From assembly GCF_001277345.1 (NCBI RefSeq), contig NZ_LIUT01000001.1, positions 2,054,369-2,118,368 of the forward strand: a DNA stretch of 64,000 nt, read 5' to 3'. The notes beneath the pieces are model-generated. The model was not told the DNA's origin. It did no database searches and saw only the letters and a program-made list of their open reading frames with translations. Below, piece by piece: positions 26,468-34,865 of the stretch; the first letter of the stretch is position 1; every line of letters starts with the position of its first letter. Both the position numbers and the translations under genes were made by a program. The DNA is from Paenibacillus solani (GTDB lineage Bacteria; Bacillota; Bacilli; Paenibacillales; Paenibacillaceae).

Positions 26468-27601
26468 TTAATTATGAGATCGTACTGGTGAAATTAAAAA
26501 CATGGTAGATGAATCGGTATCCTCAGATATGATGATTATGGGGCCCATGTTTCCAGTAAACCTTACTCTAACATTATTACTTTCAATGGATCGGAGCAGA
26601 TCAACTAAAAGTTTACCGTTAACGGAAATGGTAAAATCATCTCCCTCCATTTCTATTAAGGGTATCTCATTTTGGATCTCCCCAACGTCGGCTGTCTGAG
26701 AAAACAGTGTTAAGGCACTCATAGTTGTCGCTATTTTCATTTTACTTTCACCTGCTAAAACTGCGACGCATTCCACGGCTTGCAGTAAACGGTTTGATTC
26801 AACTAAAACTTCAGACATATAAGATTTAGGGATTATATTCAATATTGATGGAAAGACTCCATCAATTAGAACAGAATCAATCGTAAGTTTATTCGTAGTA
26901 AATCTAACTTGACTTGCAAACGTAACAATCTCAGTTGTATCATCATCATTTTTCAGCATTTTTGATATTTCATATAGATTTTGGGCCGGGATCAAAATTT
27001 TTGTATTGTTGTTCCAATTATTTTCGGTATAAATAGTTCGGGAAGCAAGGCGAATTCCATCAGTAGCAACTAATCTCAGATAATCATTGTTATAATCGAA
27101 CGAAACTCCCGTCAAAACCGGTCTCGCTTCGGACGACGAAGCTGCAATTGCCACCTGCCTAATTGTTGACTTCAATAAAGCATTATTTATTCTAAACTTA
27201 GCACCACAATGGTACTCTTTATTAATTGACGGAAATTCATTAGGGTCTATACCTTGTAATCGAATCTGTGAACTACCAGATATAATTGTGAGAATTAAAC
27301 CTTGATTAACCTCAAATATAATTAACCCCTCGTTAAGTTTGCGAATGACTTCAATAAAATACCGTGCTGGTACAACAATTCCACCTGTTCTATGTATAAT
27401 CAATAAATCACTGTCCTGGGAAACCCTATACTGTATTGTCATACTTGTGTTACTTGTCGTAAACACTATTTCGGTTGTATGTACCTCTATACATATGCCT
27501 GCTAAAACGGGTATTAGGTTGTTATGTGATACAGCTTTTAATACAAGTTGCAGAACGCTAATAAGAGAATCCTTTCTTATATGGATTAGCAAAGGTTCCA
27601 C
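26468..27601 (-). CDS. dnaN: DNA polymerase III beta subunit (sliding clamp) paralogue
   Basis: A 377-residue sliding clamp with the three-domain plan of DnaN. Landmarks are IPVLAGICIEV in domain 1, QVAIAASSSEARPVLTGVSF and LVATDGIRLA in domain 2, DGVFPSIL, and the C-terminal MFLISPVRSHN that takes the place of the usual ...LPVR end of the clamp. It is not in the dnaA-dnaN context, has AT-rich codon use and is diverged, so it is an accessory copy. Such copies are known in Bacillus chromosomes and plasmids. It starts with GTG, 16 bases after the ribbon-helix-helix gene, and the two probably form an operon. Confidence 0.9.
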   Translation of the reverse strand: MEPLLIHIRKDSLISVLQLVLKAVSHNNLIPVLAGICIEVHTTEIVFTTSNTSMTIQYRVSQDSDLLIIHRTGGIVVPARYFIEVIRKLNEGLIIFEVNQGLILTIISGSSQIRLQGIDPNEFPSINKEYHCGAKFRINNALLKSTIRQVAIAASSSEARPVLTGVSFDYNNDYLRLVATDGIRLASRTIYTENNWNNNTKILIPAQNLYEISKMLKNDDDTTEIVTFASQVRFTTNKLTIDSVLIDGVFPSILNIIPKSYMSEVLVESNRLLQAVECVAVLAGESKMKIATTMSALTLFSQTADVGEIQNEIPLIEMEGDDFTISVNGKLLVDLLRSIESNNVRVRFTGNMGPIIIISEDTDSSTMFLISPVRSHN

Positions 27602-27617
27602 CTATCTTCCAAATAAA

Positions 27618-27854
27618 TTAATTTGAATAAAAAGATTCAATCATATTGCGGATGACCTGCGAACGGGATTGATTGTTGTTTATACACTCTTTTTCAAGTC
27701 TCTCCCACATATCATCTGTTAAGGTTAATGATACTTTCTTAGTAATGCCTATACTCTTTCTACCCGCTCCCTCTCTCAGACCACCTCTTGAGAACAAAAA
27801 ACCTAGTTGACCTTCCTTATTGGATACACCTATTTTTATGTTATTATCGCTCAA
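27618..27854 (-). CDS. Ribbon-helix-helix DNA-binding protein
   Basis: A small protein whose C-terminal half, KKVSLTLTDDMWERLEKECI then NQSRSQVIRNMIESFY, is a ribbon-helix-helix (CopG/Arc-like) domain. The REGAGRKSIG stretch before it resembles the basic linker of plasmid and phage RHH proteins. The frame is open from ATG 27917 (99 residues), but that ATG has no good ribosome site, whereas TTG at 27854 has GAAGGAAGAGGG six bases upstream, giving 78 residues. It lies just upstream of the extra dnaN and may regulate it or belong to the same mobile unit. Confidence 0.75.
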   Translation of the reverse strand: MSDNNIKIGVSNKEGQLGFLFSRGGLREGAGRKSIGITKKVSLTLTDDMWERLEKECINNNQSRSQVIRNMIESFYSN

Positions 27855-27993
27855 TCCGTTCCCTCTTCCTTCGTGATTCTGATTTAAGTAACTTTTTTCA
27901 AAATGACTTACTTTCATTTTATCACATCAATTTCGAGCTGGCAATTTTTTTCAAATGATGAGTGGGCTATCTAAGTTTAGAAAACTACAATTC

Positions 27994-28056
27994 TGCTACC
28001 CTTCCTGTTAGCTTAAAAAGGCAACTGATCGCTCGGATCAGCTGCCTTCTCTTCTT
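27994..28056 (-). repeat. Family B repeat with terminator hairpin, copy 1
   Basis: Contains CCTGTTAGCTTAA followed by GGCAACTGATCGCTCGGATCAGCTGCC. On the minus strand this is GGCAGCTGATC paired with GATCAGTTGCC and a T5 run, directly after the Nudix gene stop. Closely similar units lie at 51375 and 56736. Confidence 0.85.
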
Positions 28057-28068
28057 TATGTTTTTTCA

Positions 28069-28548
28069 TTATGGCAATGACTTGCTCAGTTGAATATCAT
28101 GCTCCTCAATATAATTGCGGTAATATTCACCACTAAAGTAATCCACAATATCCTTATTAATTTCTGGATATAGTTGAATAGAATGTAACTCCGAAATAGG
28201 GATCCACTTGACTCCACTCTGGTGACTGTCTGGAATCTTAGGAAGTTTGGGAATCGATCCTGGTTTCAACTTACATTCAAATGTAACTCCTACTAAGTGA
28301 GTATCTCCATAAATATAGTTGTTTTTCGTTGGTTGATATTCGTAAACAAAAGCAACTGGACCAACTTCGACCTCTACACAAGTCTCTTCTTTTGCTTCCC
28401 GTTGCGCAGCTTCAATCAATGTTTCACCTGGCTCAAGGCCACCTGCTGGAAGGTTGTAATGTACGCCGTCATCATTTTTGAATTCGACTAGTAAGATTGC
28501 CTCGTTTTCAATGATTAATGCACAAGCGCGAAGTCTTATCTTTTCCAT
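28069..28548 (-). CDS. Nudix hydrolase
   Basis: A 159-residue Nudix protein. The Nudix box GLEPGETLIEAAQREAKEET follows the GX5EX7REUXEEXGU pattern with one change (Thr for the last Gly), so metal-dependent pyrophosphohydrolase activity is expected. The substrate (a nucleoside diphosphate derivative) cannot be deduced. The start at ATG 28548 has GGGATGTGA upstream at an unusual distance, with AAAGG touching it. It is monocistronic and ended by a family B repeat hairpin. Confidence 0.87.
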   Translation of the reverse strand: MEKIRLRACALIIENEAILLVEFKNDDGVHYNLPAGGLEPGETLIEAAQREAKEETCVEVEVGPVAFVYEYQPTKNNYIYGDTHLVGVTFECKLKPGSIPKLPKIPDSHQSGVKWIPISELHSIQLYPEINKDIVDYFSGEYYRNYIEEHDIQLSKSLP

Positions 28549-28686
28549 CCTTTATCACATCCCATTAGGTATATTATGTTCTATACAACGTAGCGCAACG
28601 GTGCCTGCCGTAATGAAAGACAGCGGTTGATCGGTTTCACCGCCTAGCTTCCGTCTTTCGAACTGTTGGTGAGTTTCCAGTGTAAA

Positions 28687-29163
28687 TCAGAGTGTCAAAA
28701 CGGTGATTAGTTCGTCTCCAAAGATTTCGCCGTTGTCACGGAATCCAAAGCTTTCATAAAGTTTTTTAGCGGGCAAGTTATCTGCCTTATAAGAAATCCA
28801 GCAGTAATGTGCAGGCCCAGCCGGATAGGTGCGGATAAAATCCAAGATTTTGTTCATAGCTTCCCGACCGTAGCCTTGGTTCTGGTAATGCTTGTCAACC
28901 ATCAGTCGTAAGATACAGTAGCTGTCGTGTGCGATTGACGGGATCTCGTATCCGGTAATTCCATAAGTCAACATAACAAAACCGACCGGCTGCTCATCCG
29001 AGTAAATGGCAAACGGAAGTGGATGTCCTCCGTTGGTAGCAAGGACATAACACGAAGCCACGCTTGACAGATTGGACGCAACGAAACGCCGTTGTTCTTC
29101 GGATACTTCCAAGTTAAATATGGCGCGTCGATTTTCCAGCGTTATTTTTCTAAGGGTAATCAT
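28687..29163 (-). CDS. GNAT-family N-acetyltransferase (BltD-like)
   Basis: A 158-residue acetyltransferase of the GNAT fold. Acetyl-CoA-binding motif A is ILRLMVDKHYQNQGYGREAM, followed by SYKADNLPAKKLYESFGFRD. The overall pattern resembles spermine/spermidine acetyltransferases of the BltD type. The open frame begins at 29181, but GAAGGAGA lies eight bases before ATG 29163, which is therefore the start. It is a single gene; no partner is apparent. Confidence 0.85.
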   Translation of the reverse strand: MITLRKITLENRRAIFNLEVSEEQRRFVASNLSSVASCYVLATNGGHPLPFAIYSDEQPVGFVMLTYGITGYEIPSIAHDSYCILRLMVDKHYQNQGYGREAMNKILDFIRTYPAGPAHYCWISYKADNLPAKKLYESFGFRDNGEIFGDELITVLTL

Positions 29164-29327
29164 GCAGATCGTCTCCTTCATAGATCAAGGTTTTGCGCCG
29201 CGGTCGCATGTATAACTTACAGTTTTCACCAAAAAATTAATAGACTTATGTTGAATTTTTTTATATACTATCATGTATCCATGGCATTTTTAGGGGCATC
29301 CTTTTTGGCATATGACAATTGGTTAAT

Positions 29328-29359
29328 CGGCACATAATTGTGCCGGTTTTATTTTTTTG
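29328..29359 (+). terminator. Terminator in plus direction without an intact gene
   Basis: CGGCACA-TAAT-TGTGCCG hairpin followed by GTTTTATTTTTTT. Upstream on the plus strand the last codons of an open frame read YHVSMAFLGASFLAYDNWLI and stop just before the hairpin, so this is probably the tail of a decayed membrane-protein gene or a very short peptide gene (about 29250-29337). Confidence 0.7.
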
Positions 29360-29437
29360 TTAATGTATCCTGCCCCGTTGATTAATCAAAGAGCGTCTGC
29401 CGCCCTTGATAACATAAATAAAAAAAGCCGCATAATT
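29360..29437. repeat. Fragments of family B and family A repeats next to the IS3 remnant
   Basis: TATCCTGCCCCGTTGATTAATC (family B-like) is followed by AAAAAAAGCCGCATAATTG, the beginning of a family A hairpin, cut off where the IS3-type end (29438) starts. The same GCCGCATAATCAGCGGC hairpin is intact at 62162. This suggests the IS inserted into, or recombined with, a repeat copy. Confidence 0.5.
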
Positions 29438-29958
29438 GTAGTGACCCCCAAAAGTTAGACACAGTTATTTCTTCAGACAGCTTTCTTCAAATGAGTTCGG
29501 TACTGTACCGGACTCATTTTTATTTTTGCCTTCAACCGTTTGGTATTGTAATATTCAATATATTTTTTCAGCTCTTCCTTGAAATGCTCCACATTTTCAA
29601 ACTCTTTGTAGTATAGAAACTCCGACTTGAGAATGCCGAAGAAATTCTCTATGACGGCGTTATCGTAACAATTCCCTTTTCGTGACATGCTTTGGAGAAT
29701 GCCTCTGGACTTAAGTGCATGGCGATACGGTTTCATTTGGTAATGCCATCCTTGATCTGAATGAAGGAGAAGGTGGTGCTCTTCCGGCAGACGTTTCAGT
29801 CCTGCATCCAGCATCTCAGATACCAGAGAATATGTTGGTCGTGAACCCACGGTATAGGTGATAATTTCCCCGTTGAATAAGTCCAAAATGGGCGATAGAT
29901 ACAGCTTTTCTCCAAATAACTTAAACTCCGTGATGTCCGTCACCCATTTCTCATTTTA
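29438..29958 (-). pseudogene. IS3-family transposase (OrfB) remnant
   Basis: The C-terminal half of an IS3/IS150-type transposase. The integrase core is present from the first Asp (WVTDITEF) through HSDQGWHYQ to NCYDNAVIENFFGILKSE with the catalytic Glu, and the tail KMSPVQYRTHLKKAV. A stop codon lies five codons before WVTD, and the N-terminus and OrfA are missing, so it is inactive. The downstream side keeps a plausible terminal repeat TGACCCCCAAAAGTTAGACA (29440-29460). It marks one edge of the toxin island. Confidence 0.87.
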
Positions 29959-30062
29959 AATGAGGGGACTGGCTTAAGGGCGATAATTATAAGACAAATA
30001 TTTTTTAAAGTAACTAAATATAAAAACACTTTGTATCAAGTAAAGTTTGGTTTCATATCTTT

Positions 30063-30177
30063 AGATTTCCGTCTAATCGGTAAACTGACTATGTTCTTGT
30101 CCTTGGCTCGGGACAAGAACTTGTACCTATAAAACAAAAAAAAGCCGCTAATAGCGACATGTTCTTGTCACCCGACA
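30063..30177 (+). repeat. Family A interspersed repeat, copy 6
   Basis: Has TATGTTCTTGTCCTTGGCTCGG then GGACAAGAACTTGTACC, the hairpin GCCGCTAATAGCGAC and closing ATGTTCTTGTC. It lies 135 bases 3' of the toxin A gene, with the hairpin and T-run in the sense of a terminator for it. Confidence 0.85.
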
Positions 30178-30312
30178 GGGGGTTGTTGCAGCCTCATTGA
30201 GTTCTTGTACCCGTTTATTCGATGGTTGCATCGTTCATCTTCTTCACACTAAAACTACCTGTATAGTTCGTTCAGTATAGGCGTACATAAAGGTTGAGCT
30301 TACTACGGTGTA

Positions 30313-31686
30313 TTACGAGTTTATTAATTTGGCTTTAATAACTAATAAATTATGCCCTTGTTCTTGAACCGTAGATGCACCTGTTATCTGAAACTTTGAT
30401 CCTCTTGGTAAGAGTACTTCCTTTTCGTTTGGAAATCGAGAAATAGAATCTATATAAGGCGCGGAAGTCCCTTTTGGTACCAGTATTTCTAGACGGATCG
30501 GTCTTTTATTAAAGACAGTATTTTTTTGGGTAGCCGTACTTGTATATCCTAGTGCTGTATTCGTTTTACCTTTATTGGCTTTTACAATTTCAATTGCTTT
30601 TGTAATGTACTCTTCGTAAGTCTTAAAGTTTTCTAGAGGACTAAAATCAAGTCCCAATGTAGTCTGTAAAAAATCTTCTTTCTTGTTAAGCTCTTGTTCC
30701 CCCGTATTTCTATACACTGTAATGTCCTCTTTTAGGCTAAACCTTCTCATCGCAGCATCTATTTCATGTATTGTGTTATCTATTCCCGGCTTTGACAACC
30801 GCTCCTCTAGCTGTGTCAACTGTTCTTTTATCACATTTTCTGATTTTCCCTTCTGTTCTAGTTCGTACCTTAGATGATTTAGCTCTGCTGTTAGTACATT
30901 TTTTAGCTCTTCTTTTGATAGGAGTTTGGTTTGGTTACTTCTTAAATAATGATTTATACTTCGGTAACCGAGTTCGCCGGTGTAATACCTTATAGCTTCG
31001 TATTGTTCGTGTGCTTTAGTTTCTAGATTTTCTGCCCATTTTATACTATCAGTGTATTTCGGAAGTAACCAACCTGTTAATTTTGTAACCCAGTCTCCTT
31101 TCTTACTTTTCACTTTAGAACTATTTGTAATCGAGAATGAAGTATCTCTTTTTAATAATATATTATTAGGATCTTCAGATGTCCCAATATAAATGACACG
31201 CTCTCCTTCTGGAACTGATAATGCTAAATAATCTTTCTCCCTCTCCTCACTCTTTAGGGAACCTGCTAGATACCCGATTTCATATCCTGATTGACCTTCT
31301 TTTAAGTTCACATTCTTTTCACTTACATCTACTTGTATCTCTGTCGTTTCTTCCAATTTTGGTGATTTTTCCAAGAGTTTATCAAGAGTTTCGATAGTCC
31401 GTTTTTTTTCTTGGGATAACTCTTCTACTTTTCCTTGTGTTTTTTGTAAGTCCGCATTTAATTCTTGAATCTTATTTGGCTCATTTAAGTCATTTACAAT
31501 GTTTTTTTCTTCTGAACGTAATTCATCTTTCCACGTATCCGTTTTTTCTTTTAGTTTGTCAATTTCCTTTTTTATTTCCTCGGGTGTTTTTTTTTCCTCA
31601 TTTGCAGCAAATTCTTGATAAATATCTTCGGGGATCATATTTAAAAGATGTGCACATTCTTTTTTGGTAAAGATAGAATGATTCAT
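30313..31686 (-). CDS. Binary toxin A component, actin-ADP-ribosylating type
   Basis: A 457-residue protein whose C-terminal part (about 205-457) is an ADP-ribosyltransferase exoenzyme domain like Vip2, C2I and iota Ia. It has YRSINHYLRSN (241-251), the NAD-binding Arg326 in VYRNTG, Ser383-Thr-Ala385 in place of the usual STS, and the ExE pair Glu421 and Glu423 in EKEVLLPRGSKF. The target is probably actin, by family. Residues about 30-110 are a charged coiled coil. Residues about 130-190 (GYLAGSL, ALSVPEGERVIYIG, NILLKRDTSFSIT) look like the second half of a decayed transferase domain. There is no signal peptide. GAGGAG seven bases before the ATG fixes the start. Confidence 0.88.
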   Translation of the reverse strand: MNHSIFTKKECAHLLNMIPEDIYQEFAANEEKKTPEEIKKEIDKLKEKTDTWKDELRSEEKNIVNDLNEPNKIQELNADLQKTQGKVEELSQEKKRTIETLDKLLEKSPKLEETTEIQVDVSEKNVNLKEGQSGYEIGYLAGSLKSEEREKDYLALSVPEGERVIYIGTSEDPNNILLKRDTSFSITNSSKVKSKKGDWVTKLTGWLLPKYTDSIKWAENLETKAHEQYEAIRYYTGELGYRSINHYLRSNQTKLLSKEELKNVLTAELNHLRYELEQKGKSENVIKEQLTQLEERLSKPGIDNTIHEIDAAMRRFSLKEDITVYRNTGEQELNKKEDFLQTTLGLDFSPLENFKTYEEYITKAIEIVKANKGKTNTALGYTSTATQKNTVFNKRPIRLEILVPKGTSAPYIDSISRFPNEKEVLLPRGSKFQITGASTVQEQGHNLLVIKAKLINS

Positions 31687-31689
31687 ATC

Positions 31690-32225
31690 TATTCTCCTCG
31701 TATAATCGTATTTGTAAGGTCGTTTTGTTCTTTTTTTTGGTTGATCCAGACAGATGAGAAGGAACGAATTGAATTTCCAGATGGTGTTGTAAAGGTGGAG
31801 GGCATAGCCAAGTCGGGGCGAATTCTTTTAAATTCTTCACTCCACGGTGTTCCATTAGGACCCGGATCTTGCTTGGAAATCGGATACCATCTGGGAGCCG
31901 AACTCGTTCCTATGTGGACATCCAGTCCGGCACTGTGAGTGACAAATGTTTACATTCGTTCTTCATCCAATCGAGTAATTGGGACGATTGGCGCATTCGT
32001 ATGAAAGTCTCCATTTTTCTGTACGCGGTCATTCAGCAAAAAATCGTTGAGCCAGCATGCGGTTTTGCTCAATACGAATGCGCACAGTTTTTAGGTTAGG
32101 GTCGAACCACCCAATAGAGTCTCGTATGTTTCTCCAATCGCCGTATTACTCAGTATGGAACAATGCTTATCGACCCAACCCTCATTTTCATGTCGGGGAT
32201 GCGGATATAAGCCATGATAATTTTT
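31690..32225. other. Decayed sequence between the two toxin genes
   Basis: No intact gene. The minus strand has a stretch reading IRDSIGWFDPNLKTVRIRIE then QNRMLAQRFFAE without stops, and the plus strand an open stretch with VEGIAKSGRILLNSSLHGVP. Both are short and lack starts; they look like remains of one or more genes of unknown family. The gap is unusually long for a binary toxin operon. Confidence 0.4.
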
Positions 32226-34292
32226 TTAGTTGGGGATATGAACATAAGTAATGTATTCATTAAGCAGTTTCTTGGATGCTATAGGAAATTCTTGATAGTA
32301 TAGTGAGATTTTTGCCTCTCCAGATTTTAAGTTATCTGTTAATGTTACATCAATTTGGGCTCCACCAAATACTTTGTCATAAGTGAATTTCACTTCGGCT
32401 GTTTTGTCAAGAGTATTGTTGACATATACATATGTTCGGTGTGTTTTTACCTCAAATAATTTCGTAATTTTAGGATCAACTCTATAACTTATAGTATTTA
32501 GACGGCCAACGCCTTCACATTCAATGTGATATTCTTTTGATAAAGGTTCCTGGAACTCTTTTGGTTGAATAATAATACCCATCCCAGGCTCTAACATTAC
32601 CTTATGTCCTGCATTTTGTTTTTCTGAAATTGCGTGTAGCTTCTCTTCACCTTTGTTATCGAATATAAATGTTGCGTTCTCATCGAGCGTAAACTCTTTA
32701 CAATTTAAATGCCCATTATGATCTTCTGTACCACCAAATGCGATTCGAACTGCGTCATATAAACAAATAGGTGGTGTAAAATTTTTTGGATCCTGTATGT
32801 CAGATGACTGACATGCAACGCGGCGATCGTATATTTTCCCCTCCGGTGTGATTAGCGTTAAACGTGCAGTTGCAGCTTCAGTGTCTGATATATGTGTTAA
32901 TGCTGAATCTTTAGATGGAAGATTACCATAAAGCCCTTTAATTCCAGTTAATTCAATTATGAGTTCTTCTCCAGCTAACACACATTTCAATTGTTCTGCA
33001 TTTAAAGCCTGTGAATGCGAGCCGAAGTCATCATTTGTTGTAATAGTAGTGTTTTTAGCTTGACCAGGATTTAATGTAAGTATTTTATTATTTTCTCTTG
33101 TGACAAATGTACAAATAGCCCTCTTATCATTCCCATTTTTACTTGCAAGATAAACGTTAAATTGGGCCTGCGCCTCAATAATTGGAGCTGTACCAATATT
33201 TTCGATTTCAACAGCGAATCCGATATATGCAGCTTGTGCATTGTGCACTGTTTCAGAGCTGCTGTTTGTTATCTCGTGACTCTTATCATAGCTAGTTGTT
33301 GTTGAATTAGTAGTAGATTGTCCGTATCCGCCTGAAAGACCTAGGCCTATAGAAGGTCCTGTCATGCTCATTCCTACATCTCTGGATCCTCCTATATTCC
33401 AATTTGTCGTTTTAGATTGTGTTGTAGCAGTAGAGTTTGCTTCTCGGTCGGAAACGTTGCTACCTTTAGTTACATCATTATTCGTTGAAATAATAATCTC
33501 TTTAACAGTCAATCTTAGAGAAGGAAAGGCTGCTACAAGTGGATGACTTACTTCAGATGATGTACCTAGGCTTTTTTGGTTCGATGGTGTAGGATGTTGC
33601 AAATCCGTATATGGATCACCAGTTGTATATTTTAAATAGGGGTTTGTTACATATCGATTATATTTTTTTAAATCTTCAGGAGATAATTCGGAAGATAAGC
33701 TTTTCCAACTTCTTTTATCTTTATCTCCATCAAGTGTCCATCCGTCTTTCTCCCAATCATCATATATACCATCTCCATCACGGTCTTCATCAGGATGATT
33801 TTTTTCGACTTTATAATATTCTCCTTCTTTTTTTCCTTCAAATAGGGTATATGATGAAGCATGACCATATCGTTTGTTTCCAGAAAAATCAGGATGAAAT
33901 AAACATGTATCCGGAATCGGAGTGAAGGATTGTCCATTGTATGACCAAGACAATTGTAAAGGTGGCATTTCATTATAGAGAAGTTGTTGAGGAGCTTTAT
34001 ATTCTAAGCGAACTCGATAGGTTGTATCTTTTTCTAATGGAATGGCTTCACTCTTTTTTGACATTAAAACTAATTTATTATCGATTTGTAAAGCAACATG
34101 CGTGTTATCCGATGAGGAGAATGTATAGTTCCCAGTTTCTTCAGGTTGAATATCCCCAACCCATCGAATAAATTTAATATCCTTTGTTTTCTTTTGTGCC
34201 AATAATGCACCTTTTTCTTCACGCATTAAGACAAGATCTTTGCCTGCATCATCAGTAAAATAATAGCCTAAAAGCCCTTGCGTATGTTCCAT
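32226..34292 (-). CDS. Binary toxin B component, pore-forming translocator (PA-like)
   Basis: A 688-residue member of the anthrax protective antigen/C2II/Vip1 family. Residues about 5-140 are a PA14 domain (GLLGYYFTDDAGKDL). A double calcium site follows at 168-181 (DEDRDGDGIYDDWE). The pore-forming domain contains a Ser/Thr/Gly-rich amphipathic stretch (about 283-345) that should form the barrel, then NIGTAPI at 365-371 and GLYGNL near the end of the channel region. The last 120 or so residues form the receptor-binding part. It lacks a signal peptide, as in clostridial C2II, so release may need lysis or sporulation. No clear RKKR-like furin site is seen; Lys/Arg at 140-155 could be cut. It precedes the A gene. 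Confidence 0.9.
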   Translation of the reverse strand: MEHTQGLLGYYFTDDAGKDLVLMREEKGALLAQKKTKDIKFIRWVGDIQPEETGNYTFSSSDNTHVALQIDNKLVLMSKKSEAIPLEKDTTYRVRLEYKAPQQLLYNEMPPLQLSWSYNGQSFTPIPDTCLFHPDFSGNKRYGHASSYTLFEGKKEGEYYKVEKNHPDEDRDGDGIYDDWEKDGWTLDGDKDKRSWKSLSSELSPEDLKKYNRYVTNPYLKYTTGDPYTDLQHPTPSNQKSLGTSSEVSHPLVAAFPSLRLTVKEIIISTNNDVTKGSNVSDREANSTATTQSKTTNWNIGGSRDVGMSMTGPSIGLGLSGGYGQSTTNSTTTSYDKSHEITNSSSETVHNAQAAYIGFAVEIENIGTAPIIEAQAQFNVYLASKNGNDKRAICTFVTRENNKILTLNPGQAKNTTITTNDDFGSHSQALNAEQLKCVLAGEELIIELTGIKGLYGNLPSKDSALTHISDTEAATARLTLITPEGKIYDRRVACQSSDIQDPKNFTPPICLYDAVRIAFGGTEDHNGHLNCKEFTLDENATFIFDNKGEEKLHAISEKQNAGHKVMLEPGMGIIIQPKEFQEPLSKEYHIECEGVGRLNTISYRVDPKITKLFEVKTHRTYVYVNNTLDKTAEVKFTYDKVFGGAQIDVTLTDNLKSGEAKISLYYQEFPIASKKLLNEYITYVHIPN

Positions 34293-34394
34293 GATATAAT
34301 CAACCTTTCTGATAAGATAATGTATCCCTTTATATGCTTATTATACAAATCTTGGTTAATTACTCTTTTTTAACCTCCCGTCCTATTCTTGGCC

Positions 34395-34470
34395 GAAGCG
34401 CGGGGCGTCAAATATCCACTCATCGTCCGCTACTGGCGAAATAACTGGGAGGAACGCTCGAGAAGCGGAA
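34395..34470 (+). pseudogene. IS256-family transposase fragment
   Basis: A short plus-strand frame reads RGVKYPLIVRYWRNNWEERS, matching the conserved block before the last catalytic region of IS256-type transposases (KYP..V.SWRNNW). Nothing else of the element remains. It marks the other side of the toxin island. Confidence 0.6.
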
Positions 34471-34540
34471 GGCACGCCTTGGAAGGCAATCTTTTGCAGG
34501 TCGTGATTCTAAATCATCGTTGACCTTTATCGAAATTGCT

Positions 34541-34700
34541 AGTTAAATACTTATCTAATCGTTAATCAGACCATCTTCTTGTCCATTTCGGCAATCGGTA
34601 CAAGTTCTTGTCCTCGACTCGGGACACGAACTTGTACCGATAAAACAAAAAAGCCGCTATTTTAGACTTTCAATGGGACTATGTTCTTTTCCCCCGACAG
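34541..34700 (+). repeat. Family A interspersed repeat, copy 7 (full length)
   Basis: Contains GGTACAAGTTCTTGTCC then GGACACGAACTTGTACC (one mismatch), the hairpin GCCGCTATTTTAG and the closing TATGTTCTTTTCC. Its right end interrupts an open frame with a signal-anchor start (34698-34865), evidence that the repeat can move into or recombine with genes. Confidence 0.85.
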
Positions 34701-34865
34701 TTTCTGAACTGTAACGGGTTCGTCCTCAACCGTGAGAACGACCTCATGCGCAGAAGCTCGCACCTGCTCTTTCAACACAGCTGCTGCAATCCCAATGATT
34801 AGCGTGAGGCTTATCAACAGTAATAACGTGCGAGATTTGGGATGTTTTCCAAGCATAATCTCCAT
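34698..34865 (-). pseudogene. Truncated signal-anchor protein, possibly a PpiC/SurA-type isomerase
   Basis: The frame codes for a hydrophobic anchor (SRTLLLLISLTLIIGIAAAV) followed by SAHEVVLTVEDEPVTVQKL and is then cut by the family A repeat. The 'LTV.DEPVT' start after an anchor is typical of peptidyl-prolyl isomerase/foldase-like proteins of Paenibacillus, but too little is left to be sure. It is a gene fragment. Confidence 0.45.
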
